Notes: generated from the letters alone by a model not told the origin. 64,000 nucleotides of DNA from Rhodococcus sp. (in: high G+C Gram-positive bacteria) (GCF_023264675.1 NZ_JAHFVG010000012.1:62001-126000), one strand, 5' to 3'. Positions 45,582-56,294 are shown, counted from the first letter of the stretch. Made by a program: numbers and translations.

Positions 45582-46826
45582 ATGACGCCCCCGCACAACT
45601 ACCTCGCCGTAATCAAGGTCGTCGGCATCGGCGGCGGCGGCGTTAACGCGGTCAACCGCATGATCGAGCAGGGACTCAAGGGAGTCGAGTTCATCGCGGT
45701 CAACACCGATGCTCAAGCACTTCTCATGAGCGACGCCGACGTCAAACTCGACGTCGGCCGAGAACTCACCCGCGGCCTCGGCGCAGGCGCCGATCCGGAG
45801 GTCGGCAGGCGAGCAGCCGACGATCACAAGGACGAGATCGAAGAGGTGCTCAAGGGCGCCGACATGGTCTTCGTGACCGCAGGTGAAGGCGGCGGTACCG
45901 GCACCGGTGGTGCTCCGGTGGTCGCCAACATCGCGCGTAAGCTGGGCGCGCTCACCGTCGGCGTCGTCACGCGACCGTTCTCGTTCGAGGGCAAACGTCG
46001 TGGTGGCCAGGCCGACACCGGCATCCAGCAGTTGCGTGAGTCCTGCGACACGCTGATCGTCATCCCGAACGATCGTCTTCTGCAGCTCGGCGACGCCGCC
46101 GTGAGTCTGATGGATGCGTTCCGGAGCGCCGACGAGGTCCTCCTCAACGGTGTTCAGGGAATCACGGACCTCATCACCACTCCCGGCCTGATCAACGTCG
46201 ACTTCGCCGACGTCAAGGGTGTCATGTCCGGAGCCGGAAGCGCCCTCATGGGAATCGGGTCCTCGCGCGGCGAGGGTCGCGCCATCAAGGCTGCCGAGTC
46301 CGCGATCAACTCGCCGCTTCTCGAGGCGTCGATGGAAGGCGCACGCGGAGTTCTGTTGTCCATCGCCGGAGGCTCCGACCTCGGATTGTTCGAGATCAAC
46401 GAGGCGGCATCGCTGGTTCAGGAAGCTGCACACATCGACGCCAACATCATCTTCGGCACCGTGATCGACGATTCACTCGGCGACGAGGTGCGCGTGACCG
46501 TCATCGCCGCCGGTTTCGACGGCGGTACTCCGACGCGTCGTCCGGTAGAGGCTGCGCCGTCCACATCGCGCAGCCCGATCGGATCGGCTCGCTCCGGTGA
46601 AGTGTCCTCACGGTCCTCGGACTCGAGCGAGTCGGGTTCGGTGTTCCGCGATCCGGTCGGCGCTGGTGCGGGAAGCAGTCTTCCTCCGCTGCAGTCGTCC
46701 GGTTCCAATGGACACTCGACGAGCAACAGGCCGTCCGGTGATCACGGGAACAGCGGCAGGCGCGTGCCGGTGTCCGACGAAGACGGCGACGACGATGTCG
46801 ACGTACCTTCGTTCATGCGTCGCTGA
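45582..46826 (+). CDS. ftsZ: Cell division GTPase FtsZ
   Basis: A 414-residue tubulin homologue that forms the Z ring. The GTP-binding signature GGGTGTG is at residues 103-109, VNTDAQAL and the T7 loop with [11 protein letters not shown] are intact. The variable linker is Ser/Gly-rich and the C-terminal peptide [12 protein letters not shown] is the site for partners such as SepF and FtsW. GAAGGCGAGAGCC precedes the ATG. It has its own promoter region. Confidence 0.98.
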   Translation: MTPPHNYLAVIKVVGIGGGGVNAVNRMIEQGLKGVEFIAVNTDAQALLMSDADVKLDVGRELTRGLGAGADPEVGRRAADDHKDEIEEVLKGADMVFVTAGEGGGTGTGGAPVVANIARKLGALTVGVVTRPFSFEGKRRGGQADTGIQQLRESCDTLIVIPNDRLLQLGDAAVSLMDAFRSADEVLLNGVQGITDLITTPGLINVDFADVKGVMSGAGSALMGIGSSRGEGRAIKAAESAINSPLLEASMEGARGVLLSIAGGSDLGLFEINEAASLVQEAAHIDANIIFGTVIDDSLGDEVRVTVIAAGFDGGTPTRRPVEAAPSTSRSPIGSARSGEVSSRSSDSSESGSVFRDPVGAGAGSSLPPLQSSGSNGHSTSNRPSGDHGNSGRRVPVSDEDGDDDVDVPSFMRR

Positions 46827-46832
46827 CTCCAC

Positions 46833-47561
46833 GTGTCGGGAAAGAACTTCAAGGTTCGACGAATCACCACCACCCGTGCAGGCGGGGTCTCGGTAGCGCC
46901 TTACGACACCTTCAACCTCGGCGATCATGTCGGGGACGAGCCCGCGGCGGTCGCTGCCAATCGGGAGCGACTCGGCCGCGAGCTCGGTGTCGGCGCCGAG
47001 CGTCTGGTGTGGATGGAGCAGGTGCACGGCCGGACGGTGACCGTCGTGGACGGTCCGCAGTCCGAGCCGGTCCCGGTGACCGACGCTGTGGTGACCACGG
47101 CGACGGACTTGGCGCTCGTCGTGCTTTCGGCGGACTGTGTTCCGGTTCTGCTGTCCGACGAAGAAGCCGGAGTGATCGCCGCCGTTCACGCGGGCCGTGT
47201 GGGCGCGCGGATCGGCATCATTCCCCGGGTGCTCGATGCAATGGTTGCCCAGGGCGCCACACTGAGCCGAGTCGGGGCATTTCTCGGCCCGGCCGCGAGC
47301 GGCAGGCAGTACGAGGTGCCTGCGCACATGCGCGCGGACGTCGAGCGACATCTGCCCGGTAGTGCGAGCACCACCGTCAGGAAGACGCCGGGACTCGATA
47401 TCCGCGCAGGCATCAAGCGTCAACTTCTCGAAGCGGGAGTCAGCGGCGTCGCCACCGATCCTCGGTGCACTATCGAAGATCGTACGTTGTTCAGCCACCG
47501 ACGCGGTGCGCCGACCGGAAGGTTGGCCAGCGTGATCTGGATGGACACCAGGCCTGCTTGA
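46833..47561 (+). CDS. pgeF: Peptidoglycan editing factor PgeF / YfiH laccase-domain protein
   Basis: A 242-residue multicopper-oxidase-like (YfiH/DUF152) protein. Zinc/copper ligands are in QVHGR, ADCVPVLLSD and the VHAG motif; in E. coli YfiH the enzyme hydrolyses misplaced amino acids (L-Ser) from UDP-MurNAc, and related proteins act on purine nucleosides. The usual HAGWRG reads HAGRVG here, as I recall for mycobacterial relatives too. It lies 6 bases after ftsZ and is followed by yggS. Confidence 0.88.
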   Translation: MSGKNFKVRRITTTRAGGVSVAPYDTFNLGDHVGDEPAAVAANRERLGRELGVGAERLVWMEQVHGRTVTVVDGPQSEPVPVTDAVVTTATDLALVVLSADCVPVLLSDEEAGVIAAVHAGRVGARIGIIPRVLDAMVAQGATLSRVGAFLGPAASGRQYEVPAHMRADVERHLPGSASTTVRKTPGLDIRAGIKRQLLEAGVSGVATDPRCTIEDRTLFSHRRGAPTGRLASVIWMDTRPA

Positions 47562-47569
47562 CTGATCAC

Positions 47570-48352
47570 ATGACTGCGCATTCCGAACGAGCTCCAGAAG
47601 ACAGAACTGCCGAGATCACGCATGCCTTCGGTGCCGTGCGTGACCGTCTCGGTGCCGCCTGTACGTCGGCGGGACGAAGCGAGAGCGACGTGAAGCTCCT
47701 GCCGGTGACGAAGTTCTTCCCGGCTTCCGACGTCGCGATTCTCTACGGTCTCGGGTGCAGGGATTTCGGCGAGTCACGTGAGCAGGAGGCGTCGGCGAAG
47801 GTCGATGAGCTCGCCTCGTCCGTCGAGGGTGCTACGCCGCAGTGGCACATGATCGGGCATCTGCAGCGGAACAAAGCGAAGTCGGTTGCTCGGTGGGCGA
47901 GTTCGATTCATTCGGTGGACAGCATCCGACTGGTCGACGCCTTGCAGAAGGCGGTGACGACAGCGGTGGACGACGGTGCCAGAACGGAGCCCCTCGATGT
48001 GCTCATCCAGATCAGCATCGACGGCGACGTGCACCGCGGGGGAGTGGAGCGCGACGATCTGGCGGCCCTGGCCGATCGGGTCGCCTCGTCGGCGAACCTT
48101 CGATTGGCCGGTGTGATGGCCGTCCCGCCGATCGATGCGGATCCCGACGAGGCATTCGCCGACCTTGCACAGTTGCATCGGGGCCTCGTCGAACAACATC
48201 CAGGTGCCACCGAACTGTCGGCGGGCATGACGTCGGATCTCGAAGCCGCAGTGCGACACGGATCGACCTGCGTGCGTGTCGGTACCGCAATACTCGGTTC
48301 TCGGCCGATAACCTCGCCAGTACAGACCACGGATCACATCAGTCACAACTGA
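47570..48352 (+). CDS. PLP homeostasis protein YggS/PLPBP
   Basis: A 260-residue single-domain alanine-racemase-fold protein that binds pyridoxal 5'-phosphate. LLPVTKFFPASD holds the PLP Lys, GESREQEASAK and WHMIGHLQRNKAKSV follow, and LSAGMTSDLEAAVRHGSTCVRVGTAILG closes the phosphate site. The start is uncertain: ATG 47570 matches the mycobacterial N-terminus best, while TTG 47558 overlaps the pgeF stop as TTGA. Neither has a clear Shine-Dalgarno. Confidence 0.88.
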   Translation: MTAHSERAPEDRTAEITHAFGAVRDRLGAACTSAGRSESDVKLLPVTKFFPASDVAILYGLGCRDFGESREQEASAKVDELASSVEGATPQWHMIGHLQRNKAKSVARWASSIHSVDSIRLVDALQKAVTTAVDDGARTEPLDVLIQISIDGDVHRGGVERDDLAALADRVASSANLRLAGVMAVPPIDADPDEAFADLAQLHRGLVEQHPGATELSAGMTSDLEAAVRHGSTCVRVGTAILGSRPITSPVQTTDHISHN

Positions 48353-48365
48353 CACTTTGTGATCC
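48331..48365 (+). terminator. Hairpin overlapping the yggS stop
   Basis: GGATCACA (48331-48338) and TGTGATCC (48358-48365) form an 8-bp stem containing a small inner stem CAGT/ACTG. There is no T-tract. It may attenuate transcription before sepF. Confidence 0.35.
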
Positions 48366-48393
48366 TGGAGCAACAGCAGCAAGCACACCCGCC

Positions 48394-48440
48394 CGGGAGT
48401 GTAGCCCGTGAGATCAGGTTCTTCGCGGGAGTGTTGCCCG
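48394..48440. repeat. Two 15-bp direct repeats before sepF
   Basis: CGGGAGTGTAGCCCG (48394-48408) and CGGGAGTGTTGCCCG (48426-48440) differ at one base; each has CGGG/CCCG inverted arms around 7 bases. They lie 32 bp apart in the 119-bp gap between yggS and sepF, so they are candidate operators for sepF. Confidence 0.5.
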
Positions 48441-48471
48441 CGGAACGACCAGCGTGACGGAAGGCAGATCG

Positions 48472-49143
48472 ATGAGCACCCTGCACAAGTTCAAGGCGTA
48501 CTTCGGCATGGTTCCGCTCGCGGACTACGAAGACGACTACCTCGACGAACCCGATTCCCATCGGTCTGCGCGGGGTCGTGACCCGTACGGCGATATCGAA
48601 GATCGAAACGATCGTGAATTCGCCAAGCCGTCCTTTTCCTCGCGTAGGCCGTCCCGGGCGGATGTGGACGACATCGACGACGAATACGACGACTACGACG
48701 CCCCTCGGTCTGCGCCCACGCTGGCACCGATCGGCGGACGATCGTCCCGGCCGGCGTCGATGGCGGGACGCGGCGCCCCTACGCGCGGAAATCTCGCCGT
48801 GGACACGCGAATGGACGTCCGTGCGGAGACTCGGCGCAGCCCGGTGGTCGACGACGGTGGTCCGCTGTCCAAGATCACGACATTGCGCCCGCGTGACTAC
48901 AGCGAGGCACGCACCATCGGTGAGCGTTTCCGCGACGGCACGCCGGTGATCATGGACCTGGTGGATATGAGCAATGCGGATGCCAAGCGACTCGTCGATT
49001 TCGCTGCAGGCCTCGCGTTTGCTCTGCGTGGATCGTTCGACAAGGTCGCGACAAAGGTGTTTCTGCTCTCACCTGCCGATATCGACGTGTCGCCTCAGGA
49101 ACGCAGGCGTATCGCCGAAACCGGCTTCTACAGTCAGCAATGA
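48472..49143 (+). CDS. sepF: Cell division protein SepF
   Basis: A 223-residue protein: the N-terminal amphipathic membrane-binding helix ([15 protein letters not shown]), a long acidic/Arg linker of about 100 residues, and the C-terminal SepF domain ([31 protein letters not shown] ... [16 protein letters not shown]). SepF tethers FtsZ to the membrane in Actinobacteria, which lack FtsA and ZipA. The ATG at 48472 with GGAAGG is preferred over GTG 48454. Confidence 0.95.
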   Translation: MSTLHKFKAYFGMVPLADYEDDYLDEPDSHRSARGRDPYGDIEDRNDREFAKPSFSSRRPSRADVDDIDDEYDDYDAPRSAPTLAPIGGRSSRPASMAGRGAPTRGNLAVDTRMDVRAETRRSPVVDDGGPLSKITTLRPRDYSEARTIGERFRDGTPVIMDLVDMSNADAKRLVDFAAGLAFALRGSFDKVATKVFLLSPADIDVSPQERRRIAETGFYSQQ

Positions 49144-49151
49144 GCAAGAAC

Positions 49152-49233
49152 TGCCCGACACGACTCCGGCGGCTCGATTGGGTTACCAGGTGCCCTGACC
49201 TGGTCGCTTTGATCGAGCCGCTTTTTTCGGGCA
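49152..49233 (+). terminator. Intrinsic terminator after sepF
   Basis: An outer stem GCGGCTCGAT (49169-49178) / ATCGAGCCGC (49212-49221) encloses ACCAGGT/ACCTGGT and is followed directly by six T (49222-49227). A further outer pair TGCCCGA/TCGGGCA extends it. This is the clearest rho-independent terminator in the window. Confidence 0.85.
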
Positions 49234-49244
49234 CAGTATGACCT

Positions 49245-49532
49245 GTGGCCTTGTTCGCGGTGCTCTACCTCATACTGTTCATTTTCTGGATTCTTCTCAT
49301 CGGCCGCATCATCGTCGAATTCATCAGAACGTTCGCGCGAGATTGGCGGCCGTCGGGAATTGTGGTGGTATTGCTCGAAGCGATATTCACGGTGACCGAT
49401 CCGCCCGTCAAGCTGCTCCGACGCCTGATTCCACCCGTGAATCTGGGTGGGATTCGACTGGATTTGTCGATCATGGTTCTGCTGTTCGGAGTATTCATTC
49501 TCATGACCGTGGTGTCGGGTCTGGGATCGTAA
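49245..49532 (+). CDS. YggT-family membrane protein (Rv2146c-like)
   Basis: A 95-residue protein with two transmembrane segments and the YggT signature DPPVKLLRRLIPPVNLGGIRLDLS between them. The family is genetically linked to division genes; its biochemical role is unclear. GTG start shortly after the sepF terminator, so it needs its own promoter or read-through. Confidence 0.9.
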   Translation: MALFAVLYLILFIFWILLIGRIIVEFIRTFARDWRPSGIVVVLLEAIFTVTDPPVKLLRRLIPPVNLGGIRLDLSIMVLLFGVFILMTVVSGLGS

Positions 49533-49692
49533 GTGTAGGAATTTCGCAAGAAGACTTCGGGGACGCGCGCGACCAGCGCGACCGATGTGACAGAATGGAC
49601 GCCAGTTACAGTTTGATTGTTCCGGCCAGTGCGGAATGGGATAGAACTGAATGCTTGCTCTACCGCCTCAAGACGCGTGAAGGGATCCTTCC

Positions 49693-50541
49693 ATGCCGCT
49701 GACTCCAGCTGATGTGCACAATGTCGCGTTCAGTAAGCCGCCGATCGGCAAGCGCGGCTACAACGAAGACGAGGTGGATGCTTTCCTCGATCTCGTCGAG
49801 CAAGAGTTGTCGCGATTGATCGAAGAAAACGCTGACCTCCGTCAGCGTGTTGGCGAGCTCGACCAGGAGCTTTCCGAGTCCAAGAGCGCAGTTCGCCAGG
49901 GCGCTCCGCAGCAGGCGCCGGTCCAGCAGAAGGCTCCCGAGCCTGCGCGGCCGGTGGAACCACCGAAGCCGGCGCCGGTAGTGGCTCCGGTAGCCGCACC
50001 TGTGGCAGCGGTGTCGCAGAGCGGCGACTCCAACATGCAGGCCGCGAAGATCCTCGGCCTTGCCCAGGAGATGGCCGACAGGCTCACCAACGATGCCAAG
50101 ACGGAGTCCGAGCAGTTGCTCGGAAACGCACGCACCAACGCGGAGCGTCTCGTCACGGATGCTCGTACTCGTTCCGAGGCGATGGTGACCGACGCTCGTC
50201 AGAAGTCCGAGTCGCTGTTGTCCGATGCGCAGACTCGTTCGGAAACGCAGCTTCGGCAGGCGAAGGAAAAGGCGGATGCCCTCCAGGCCGACGCCGAGCG
50301 CAAGCACACCGAGATCATGGCCACCATCAACGAGCAGCGCTCGGTGCTGGAGGGTCGGATCGAGCAGCTCAAGACATTCGAGCGCGAGTACCGTGTACGC
50401 CTCAAGTCGTACCTGGAATCGCAGCTGGAAGAGTTGGAGAACCGGTCTTCGGCTTTGCCGGTGGACAACGGTTCGGACAGCTTCAATCAGGACAATCAGT
50501 CCTCCGGCTACAGCCAGTCCTATGCCAAGGGCAACAACTGA
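49693..50541 (+). CDS. wag31: Polar growth protein Wag31/DivIVA
   Basis: A 282-residue coiled-coil scaffold that marks the cell pole and directs tip growth. The DivIVA N-terminal domain ([37 protein letters not shown]) is followed by a Pro/Ala linker and a long coiled coil of TDAR/SEA repeats to residue 255. The Thr near residue 73 phosphorylated by PknA in mycobacteria is not obviously conserved here. AAGGGATCC precedes the ATG. Confidence 0.96.
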   Translation: MPLTPADVHNVAFSKPPIGKRGYNEDEVDAFLDLVEQELSRLIEENADLRQRVGELDQELSESKSAVRQGAPQQAPVQQKAPEPARPVEPPKPAPVVAPVAAPVAAVSQSGDSNMQAAKILGLAQEMADRLTNDAKTESEQLLGNARTNAERLVTDARTRSEAMVTDARQKSESLLSDAQTRSETQLRQAKEKADALQADAERKHTEIMATINEQRSVLEGRIEQLKTFEREYRVRLKSYLESQLEELENRSSALPVDNGSDSFNQDNQSSGYSQSYAKGNN

Positions 50542-50640
50542 GTCTCGTCCGCCTCGTGCACAGCGCGTGACGTCTCACCTCGGATCTGACGGTGGTTGTC
50601 GGGGCTGTTGCCCCGGCGGCCGCCCGGAACGAGGGGTGTC

Positions 50641-50811
50641 GTGCTTGTTCTGACGCTGTGCGCGGCGGGAGTAGGGTTCGCGCTGCTGGTCATTGCCCTG
50701 ATGACCGGGTCGGTGATCTGGGCGTGGGGTTGCATCGGAGTCTGTGTCGTCGGTGCGGTTCTTCTCCTTGCTGGTGCGCTGCTGGGTCGTAAATCACCTC
50801 CCGAGCAATGA
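50641..50811 (+). CDS. Small two-helix membrane protein (Rv2144c position)
   Basis: A 56-residue hydrophobic protein: two transmembrane helices (residues 2-20 and 25-44) and a short basic tail GRKSPPEQ. GTG at 50641 with GAGGGG 5 bases upstream is preferred over a start 15 codons earlier that yields a Pro/Arg-rich N-terminus. It keeps its place after wag31 in related genomes. Function unknown. Confidence 0.65.
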   Translation: MLVLTLCAAGVGFALLVIALMTGSVIWAWGCIGVCVVGAVLLLAGALLGRKSPPEQ

Positions 50812-50874
50812 TCCGATCGACAATGCGGTTACTGTTGTCGCAGTTTCTGTTGTTCCAGGCAGTGTGTGTAGTTG

Positions 50875-51125
50875 AGAAGTCGATAGGGCGCTGATCCGGC
50901 TATCACCGGGGAGTCTTCGGAAGAACGGCGTGCGCGTGCACGTCCAGTAGACCCGAACGGGTAGGCCCGTCACAGCCGACAAGTGAAGTGGCATCTTCGT
51001 CCGCGAGACGGTCGCAGATGCAAACGGGGTGGTACCGCGGTGCCCGGCGTCCCACACGCCGTTCGTCGTCCCCGTGCCGATATATCGAACCGTCTCTCGT
51101 GAGGGGGCGGTCGGCACGGAGGAGC
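50875..51125 (+). promoter_or_regulatory. T-box riboswitch (ileS), translational type
   Basis: A tRNA-sensing leader. The T-box GGGTGGTACCGCGG (51027-51040) presents UGGU to pair with the ACCA end of uncharged tRNA-Ile. A short stem CCGG/CCGG (50896-50909) shows the isoleucine codon ATC (50902-50904) as specifier. Downstream, CCGTGCCGA (51072-51080) pairs with TCGGCACGG (51111-51119), burying the start of the Shine-Dalgarno GGAGGAG (51118-51124). Uncharged tRNA should free the ribosome site. This matches the ultrashort actinobacterial ileS T-boxes. Confidence 0.9.
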
Positions 51126-51132
51126 ACGCATC

Positions 51133-54100
51133 ATGAACGATCGTTCGAGCACCCAGGACTCGTACCCCCGAGTCGACATATCGGGTACCAAAGCTGGGAG
51201 CGTGTCGTTTCCGGATCTCGAGAAGAAGGTTCTCGAGGCCTGGGAAGCCGACGGAACCTTCCGCGCCAGTGTGGAGAACCGGGAGGGTGCCGAGGAGTTC
51301 GTCTTCTACGACGGCCCGCCGTTCGCCAACGGCTTGCCCCATTACGGTCACCTGTTGACGGGCTACGTCAAGGACCTCGTTCCTCGCTTCCAGACGATGC
51401 GTGGCAAGAAGGTAGAACGCCGCTTCGGTTGGGACTGTCATGGACTTCCCGCCGAGCTCGAAGCCGAGAAGCAGCTCGGGATCAAGGACAAGTCCGAGAT
51501 CGACGAGATGGGCTTGGCCAAGTTCAACTCGTACTGCAAGCAGTCGGTTCTGCAGTACACCGACGAATGGCGTGATTACGTCACCCGCCAAGCGCGCTGG
51601 GTCGACTTCGACAACGACTACAAGACACTCGACGTCGACTTCATGGAGTCCGTCATGTGGGCGTTCAAGACGCTGCACGACAAGGGCTTGATCTATCAGG
51701 GTTTCCGGGTGCTGCCGTACAGCTGGTACGAGCAGACTCCGCTGTCCAATCAGGAAACGCGGCTCGACGACGCCTACAAGATGCGTCAGGATCCGGCCGT
51801 CACGGTCACGATGCCGTTGACCGCTCCCGGGTCGCCGCTGGACGGTGCGAGTGCACTGATCTGGACGACGACGCCGTGGACCCTGCCGTCGAACCTGGCG
51901 ATGGCAGTGCATCCCGAGGTTCGCTATGTCCAGGTGCGCGGCGCCGACGGTGAGCGTTACGTGCTGGCAGCCGAGCGGCTCGCTCATTACGCACGTGAAC
52001 TCGGCGAGGATCCCGAGGTGCTGTCCGAGCACACGGGCGCCGAGCTCGTCGGACTGACCTACGCTCCGCCGTACGATTTCTTTCTGGGCCATGCCAATTC
52101 TCATCGCGTGCTGCAGGCCGATTACGTCACCACCGATTCGGGTACCGGGATCGTCCACCTTGCACCGGCTTTCGGTGAGGAGGATATGGACGTCGCGACG
52201 GCGAACGGCATCGAGGTGGTTCAGCCGCTCGATCCGGGCGGCAAGTTCACCTCGCTCGTTCCCCCCTACGAGGGCTTGATGGTCTTCGACGCGAATCCGG
52301 TCATCATCAAGGATCTCAAGGCCTCCGGGCGTTTGCTGCGGCACGAGACCATCGAGCACTCGTATCCGCACAGTTGGCGGAGCGGTCAGCCGCTGATCTA
52401 CATGGCGGTGCCGTCGTGGTTCGTCGCGGTCACCAAGTTCCGTGATCGCATGGTCGAGCTCAACCAGGAGATCACCTGGGTGCCCGAGCACATCAAGGAC
52501 GGTCAGTTCGGTAAGTGGCTCGAAGGTGCGCGCGATTGGAACATCAGCCGTAATCGCTACTGGGGCAGCCCGATCCCCGTGTGGACGTCGGACAACCCGG
52601 AGTATCCGCGGCTCGATGTGTATGGCAGTCTCGACGAGCTCGAGCGTGACTTCGGTGTGCGTCCGGATGATCTTCACCGTCCGTACATCGATGACCTGAC
52701 GCGTCCTAACCCGGACGATCCGACGGGCAAGTCGACGATGCGCCGGGTGCCGGAGGTGCTCGACTGCTGGTTCGAGTCCGGGTCGATGCCGTACGCGCAG
52801 GTGCATTTCCCGTTCGAGAACGAGGAATGGTTCAACGGAACGGACACGACGGCGGGGCATAATCCGGGCGATTTCATCGTCGAGTACAACGGTCAGACTC
52901 GGGGTTGGTTCTACACGCTGCACGTGCTCGCTACCGCGCTTTTCGATCGGCCTGCATTCAAAACCGTTGCAGCGCATGGCATCGTGCTCGGCGACGACGG
53001 ACTGAAGATGAGCAAGTCCAAGGGCAACTACCCGGACGTCAAGGAGGTGTTCGACCGCGACGGCAGTGATGCGATGCGGTGGTTCCTGATGTCCTCGCCG
53101 ATCCTTCGGGGCGGCAACCTCATCGTGACCGAGCAGGGTATCCGCGAGGGTGTGCGCCAAGCGTTGCTTCCGATCTGGAATGCGTGGAGCTTCCTGCAGC
53201 TGTATGCGGGCAAGCCGGGGCAGTGGCGTACCGATTCCCCGAACGTGCTCGATCGCTATGTGTTGGCGAAGCTGTCGGCCACGCGTGATGCGATCACCGA
53301 TGCGCTCGAGAACAACGACATCGCCGGTGCCTGCGACGAGCTGCGCACCTTCTGTGACGCCCTCACCAACTGGTATGTGCGGCGGTCGCGTTCGCGCTTC
53401 TGGAGCGAGGACACCGATGCCATCGACACACTGCACACCGTGCTCGAGGTTCTCACGCGGATTGCGGCTCCGCTGCTTCCTCTCGTCAGCGAGGTCGTGT
53501 GGCGGGGACTGACCGGTGGTCGTTCCGTGCACCTGACGGATTGGCCTGCGGCGGGGGATCTGCCGTCCGATCCCGAGCTCGTCGATGCGATGGACGAGGT
53601 TCGGACGGTGTGTTCGACCGTGCTCGGTCTGCGCAAGGCACAGAACCTTCGGGTCCGGTTGCCGTTGCCCGAGGTGACCGTCGCCGCCGAGAACGCCGAG
53701 CGGCTGCGTCCGTACGCGGACATCATCGCCGACGAGGTCAATGTGAAGAAAGTCGACCTCACCGACGATGTTGCGGTCCACGGCAAGTTCGAACTGGTGG
53801 TGAATGCGCGGGCGGCTGGGCCTCGGATCGGCAAGGACGTGCAGAAGGTCATCAAGGCTGTGAAGGCAGGGGAGTGGAGCGAGGACGAGAGCGGCACGGT
53901 GAGCGCGGCCGGTATCGATCTGTTGCCCACGGAGTACACCCGCAAATTGGTTGCTGCCGAGCCTGATTCGACGGCGGCACTGCCGGGGAACGCCGGGCTG
54001 GTGGTGCTCGATTCGCAGGTGACGGCCGAGCTGGAAGCCGAGGGCTGGGCGAAGGACCGTATTCGTGAGTTGCAGGATGCACGGCGAACTCTCGGGCTCG

Positions 54101-54282
54101 AGGTGTCCGACCGCATCGACATCGTCGTCGCGGTTCCGGCAGAGCGCCAGGAATGGTTCGATGCCCATCGTGATCTGATCGCGGGTGAGGTGCTGGCGTT
54201 GTCGTTGACCGACGGCGACCCCGGCGCGGATGCGATCGCGCTCGGCGAGGGAGTCAGCGTCCTGATCAGCCGGGCGAGGTGA
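51133..54282 (+). CDS. ileS: Isoleucyl-tRNA synthetase
   Basis: A 1049-residue class I synthetase. The HIGH motif region [11 protein letters not shown] is at residues 63-73, the editing (CP1) domain with [10 protein letters not shown] follows, and KMSKS is at 625-629. Length and C-terminal features fit the eukaryote-like IleS group typical of Mycobacteriales, usually less sensitive to mupirocin. Expression is under the T-box. The stop overlaps def (GTGA). Confidence 0.97.
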   Translation: MNDRSSTQDSYPRVDISGTKAGSVSFPDLEKKVLEAWEADGTFRASVENREGAEEFVFYDGPPFANGLPHYGHLLTGYVKDLVPRFQTMRGKKVERRFGWDCHGLPAELEAEKQLGIKDKSEIDEMGLAKFNSYCKQSVLQYTDEWRDYVTRQARWVDFDNDYKTLDVDFMESVMWAFKTLHDKGLIYQGFRVLPYSWYEQTPLSNQETRLDDAYKMRQDPAVTVTMPLTAPGSPLDGASALIWTTTPWTLPSNLAMAVHPEVRYVQVRGADGERYVLAAERLAHYARELGEDPEVLSEHTGAELVGLTYAPPYDFFLGHANSHRVLQADYVTTDSGTGIVHLAPAFGEEDMDVATANGIEVVQPLDPGGKFTSLVPPYEGLMVFDANPVIIKDLKASGRLLRHETIEHSYPHSWRSGQPLIYMAVPSWFVAVTKFRDRMVELNQEITWVPEHIKDGQFGKWLEGARDWNISRNRYWGSPIPVWTSDNPEYPRLDVYGSLDELERDFGVRPDDLHRPYIDDLTRPNPDDPTGKSTMRRVPEVLDCWFESGSMPYAQVHFPFENEEWFNGTDTTAGHNPGDFIVEYNGQTRGWFYTLHVLATALFDRPAFKTVAAHGIVLGDDGLKMSKSKGNYPDVKEVFDRDGSDAMRWFLMSSPILRGGNLIVTEQGIREGVRQALLPIWNAWSFLQLYAGKPGQWRTDSPNVLDRYVLAKLSATRDAITDALENNDIAGACDELRTFCDALTNWYVRRSRSRFWSEDTDAIDTLHTVLEVLTRIAAPLLPLVSEVVWRGLTGGRSVHLTDWPAAGDLPSDPELVDAMDEVRTVCSTVLGLRKAQNLRVRLPLPEVTVAAENAERLRPYADIIADEVNVKKVDLTDDVAVHGKFELVVNARAAGPRIGKDVQKVIKAVKAGEWSEDESGTVSAAGIDLLPTEYTRKLVAAEPDSTAALPGNAGLVVLDSQVTAELEAEGWAKDRIRELQDARRTLGLEVSDRIDIVVAVPAERQEWFDAHRDLIAGEVLALSLTDGDPGADAIALGEGVSVLISRAR

Positions 54283-54926
54283 CGCCTCGGCGTGTCCACG
54301 AGGACTCCGTTCGCGAGCTGCTGGCGACCGCTCGCGACGGGGTCGTGCCCATCGTGGTTGTCGGTGACCCGGTTCTTCGCGTTCCTGCCGAGCCGATGAC
54401 CGACCAGCTGGAGAGCCGAACGCTCGACCGGCTCGTCGAGGTGATGCGGGCGACGATGCACGATGCGCCCGGGGTGGGGCTGGCCGCACCGCAGATCGGC
54501 ATTCCGCTGCGCATCGCCGTCGTGGAGGACATGTACGACGTCGGTGCCGAGGTTGCCGTAGCGCGGATGCGCACTGCTCTTCCCTTTCGGGTCGTCGTGA
54601 ATCCCGAGTACACCGAACTCGGCGCCGCGCGTCGCTCGTTCTACGAGGGATGTCTGAGTGTTCCCGGATACCAAGCGGTGGTTTCACGGGCGGAGCGGGT
54701 GCGGTTGCAGTGCACCGATCTGGCCGGAGCTGTCGTCGACGAGGAATTCGTCGGTTGGCCGGCGAGAATCTTCGCGCACGAGACAGATCATCTCGACGGG
54801 ACCGTCTACATCGACAAAGCCGTCACACGCTCGCTCGCGGCCAACGACGTCTACGCGGACCGATGGGCCGATCCGTCGCCCGATCGCGCGGCCACAGCAC
54901 TCGGTTTCGACGTCGGTCACGGCTGA
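54279..54926 (+). CDS. def: Peptide deformylase
   Basis: A 215-residue metalloenzyme removing the formyl group from nascent proteins. The three motifs are intact: [21 protein letters not shown] (metal Cys) and HETDHLDG (metal His pair with the catalytic Glu). A 25-residue N-terminal extension precedes the core. It is translationally coupled to ileS, so the T-box probably governs it too. Confidence 0.94.
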   Translation: MTPRRVHEDSVRELLATARDGVVPIVVVGDPVLRVPAEPMTDQLESRTLDRLVEVMRATMHDAPGVGLAAPQIGIPLRIAVVEDMYDVGAEVAVARMRTALPFRVVVNPEYTELGAARRSFYEGCLSVPGYQAVVSRAERVRLQCTDLAGAVVDEEFVGWPARIFAHETDHLDGTVYIDKAVTRSLAANDVYADRWADPSPDRAATALGFDVGHG

Positions 54927-54944
54927 TATGTCGGGGCACAGGAG

Positions 54945-54950
54945 TATTTT
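54945..54950 (+). promoter_or_regulatory. Candidate -10 element of a leaderless dinB transcript
   Basis: TATTTT lies 6 bases before the GTG start at 54957. No -35 or LexA box is recognisable upstream. Confidence 0.3.
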
Positions 54951-54956
54951 CCGGTT

Positions 54957-56294
54957 GTGATCGACTCGCGCAGTAGGCGATGGGTGTTGCATCTGGACAT
55001 GGATGCGTTCTTCGCATCGGTCGAGCAGCTGACACGTCCGACGCTGCGAGGCCGACCCGTGTTGGTCGGGGGAGCGGGCGGGCGCGGTGTCGTCGCCGGC
55101 TGCAGTTACGAGGCGAGGGTGTTCGGGGCGCGGTCGGCGATGCCGATGCATCAGGCCAGACGGCTCGTCGGCGCCGGTGCGGTGGTGCTTCCGCCGCGCG
55201 GCGCGCTCTATCAGGTGCTCAGTCGGCAGGTCTTCGACGGGCTCCGGGCCAGGATGCCGATCCTCGAGCAACTGTCGATGGACGAGGCTTTCGGGGAACC
55301 CGCCGAGCTCGCCGGAGCGACGGCTGCCGAGGTGCTGGAGTTCTGCGAGATGCTGCGCACCCTGGTGAGACGCGAGACCGGGTTGGTTGCCTCGCTCGGG
55401 GCGGGTTCAGGAAAGCAGATTGCCAAGATCGCCTCGGGCTTGGCGAAACCGGACGGAGTCACCGTCGTCACCCCACAGGAGCAGACGGCGCTGATGGCGG
55501 CGCTCCCGGTTCGAAAACTGTGGGGCATCGGCCCGGTGGCGGACGAGAAGCTTCGACGCCTCGGTATCGACACCATCGGAAAGTTCGTGGCGACACCAGA
55601 ATCCGAGGTGGCGTCCATTCTGGGCGGCAGCATCGGCCCTAGCCTGCACAAGCTTGCGCGCGGTATCGACGACCGCGAAGTGGCCGAGCGAGCGGAGGCG
55701 AAGCAGGTCAGCGCCGAGACCACGTTCGCGCACGACATCGTCACGCTGCCCCAGCTACGCCTTGCCGTGGATGCAAGTGCCGATGCGGCGCATCGGCGGC
55801 TACTGAAGGATGGGCGCGGCGCGCGAACCGTGGTGTTGAAACTCCGTAAGTCGGACATGAGCATCCTCACTCGATCGGTGACACTCCCGTACGCCACCGT
55901 CGACAAGCAGACCATCGTCGCCGCCGCGCAGCGTCAAGCACTCGATCCGGTGGACATCGGGCCGATCCGGTTGGTCGGTGTAGGGCTGGCCGGGCTGTCC
56001 ACCGTGCAGCAGGGATCGTTGTTTCCGGAACTCGATCATGACGCCGCGCCGGAGGCAGACGGGGAGGTCGAGGTCGGCCATTCGACGCCCGAGCAGGTGG
56101 AAGAGCGCCCGAGGTGGCATCCCGGCATGGATGTAAGGCATCCTGAATACGGACACGGATGGATTCAGGGGGCGGGACATTCCGTGGTGACGGTTCGTTT
56201 CGAGACGCGGTCATCAGGACCGGGTCGTGCAAGGACCTTCGCCGAGGGTGACGAGTTGCTCGTTGTGGCAGATCCGATCGACAGCCTGCAATGA
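54957..56294 (+). CDS. dinB: Y-family DNA polymerase IV (DinB/DinX)
   Basis: A 445-residue translesion polymerase. Catalytic acidic residues are in [12 protein letters not shown] and [19 protein letters not shown] is the nucleotide-binding block, and [18 protein letters not shown] the helix-hairpin-helix region. A QQGSLFPE sequence near residue 355 could bind the beta clamp. An extra C-terminal domain of about 75 residues ([19 protein letters not shown]) follows, as in mycobacterial DinX. No SOS box is visible, so regulation is probably not through LexA. Confidence 0.93.
   Translation: MIDSRSRRWVLHLDMDAFFASVEQLTRPTLRGRPVLVGGAGGRGVVAGCSYEARVFGARSAMPMHQARRLVGAGAVVLPPRGALYQVLSRQVFDGLRARMPILEQLSMDEAFGEPAELAGATAAEVLEFCEMLRTLVRRETGLVASLGAGSGKQIAKIASGLAKPDGVTVVTPQEQTALMAALPVRKLWGIGPVADEKLRRLGIDTIGKFVATPESEVASILGGSIGPSLHKLARGIDDREVAERAEAKQVSAETTFAHDIVTLPQLRLAVDASADAAHRRLLKDGRGARTVVLKLRKSDMSILTRSVTLPYATVDKQTIVAAAQRQALDPVDIGPIRLVGVGLAGLSTVQQGSLFPELDHDAAPEADGEVEVGHSTPEQVEERPRWHPGMDVRHPEYGHGWIQGAGHSVVTVRFETRSSGPGRARTFAEGDELLVVADPIDSLQ

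Noticed and set aside
47150-47220. HAGRVG instead of HAGWRG in PgeF as an active-site loss
   Set aside because: The metal-ligand His and Cys are kept, and the substitution appears usual in mycobacterial relatives, so it is lineage variation.
51135-51146. GAAC-GATC-GTTC at the ileS start codon as a second LexA site
   Set aside because: Only the inner GAAC-N4-GTTC matches; the left flank is AT instead of TC, it lies after the start codon, and the gene is controlled by a T-box.
50794-54687. A 1297-codon minus-strand open frame opposite ileS
   Set aside because: It is antisense to a certain gene, has no domain-like sequence, and is Arg/His/Pro-rich as expected for the shadow of high-GC coding DNA.
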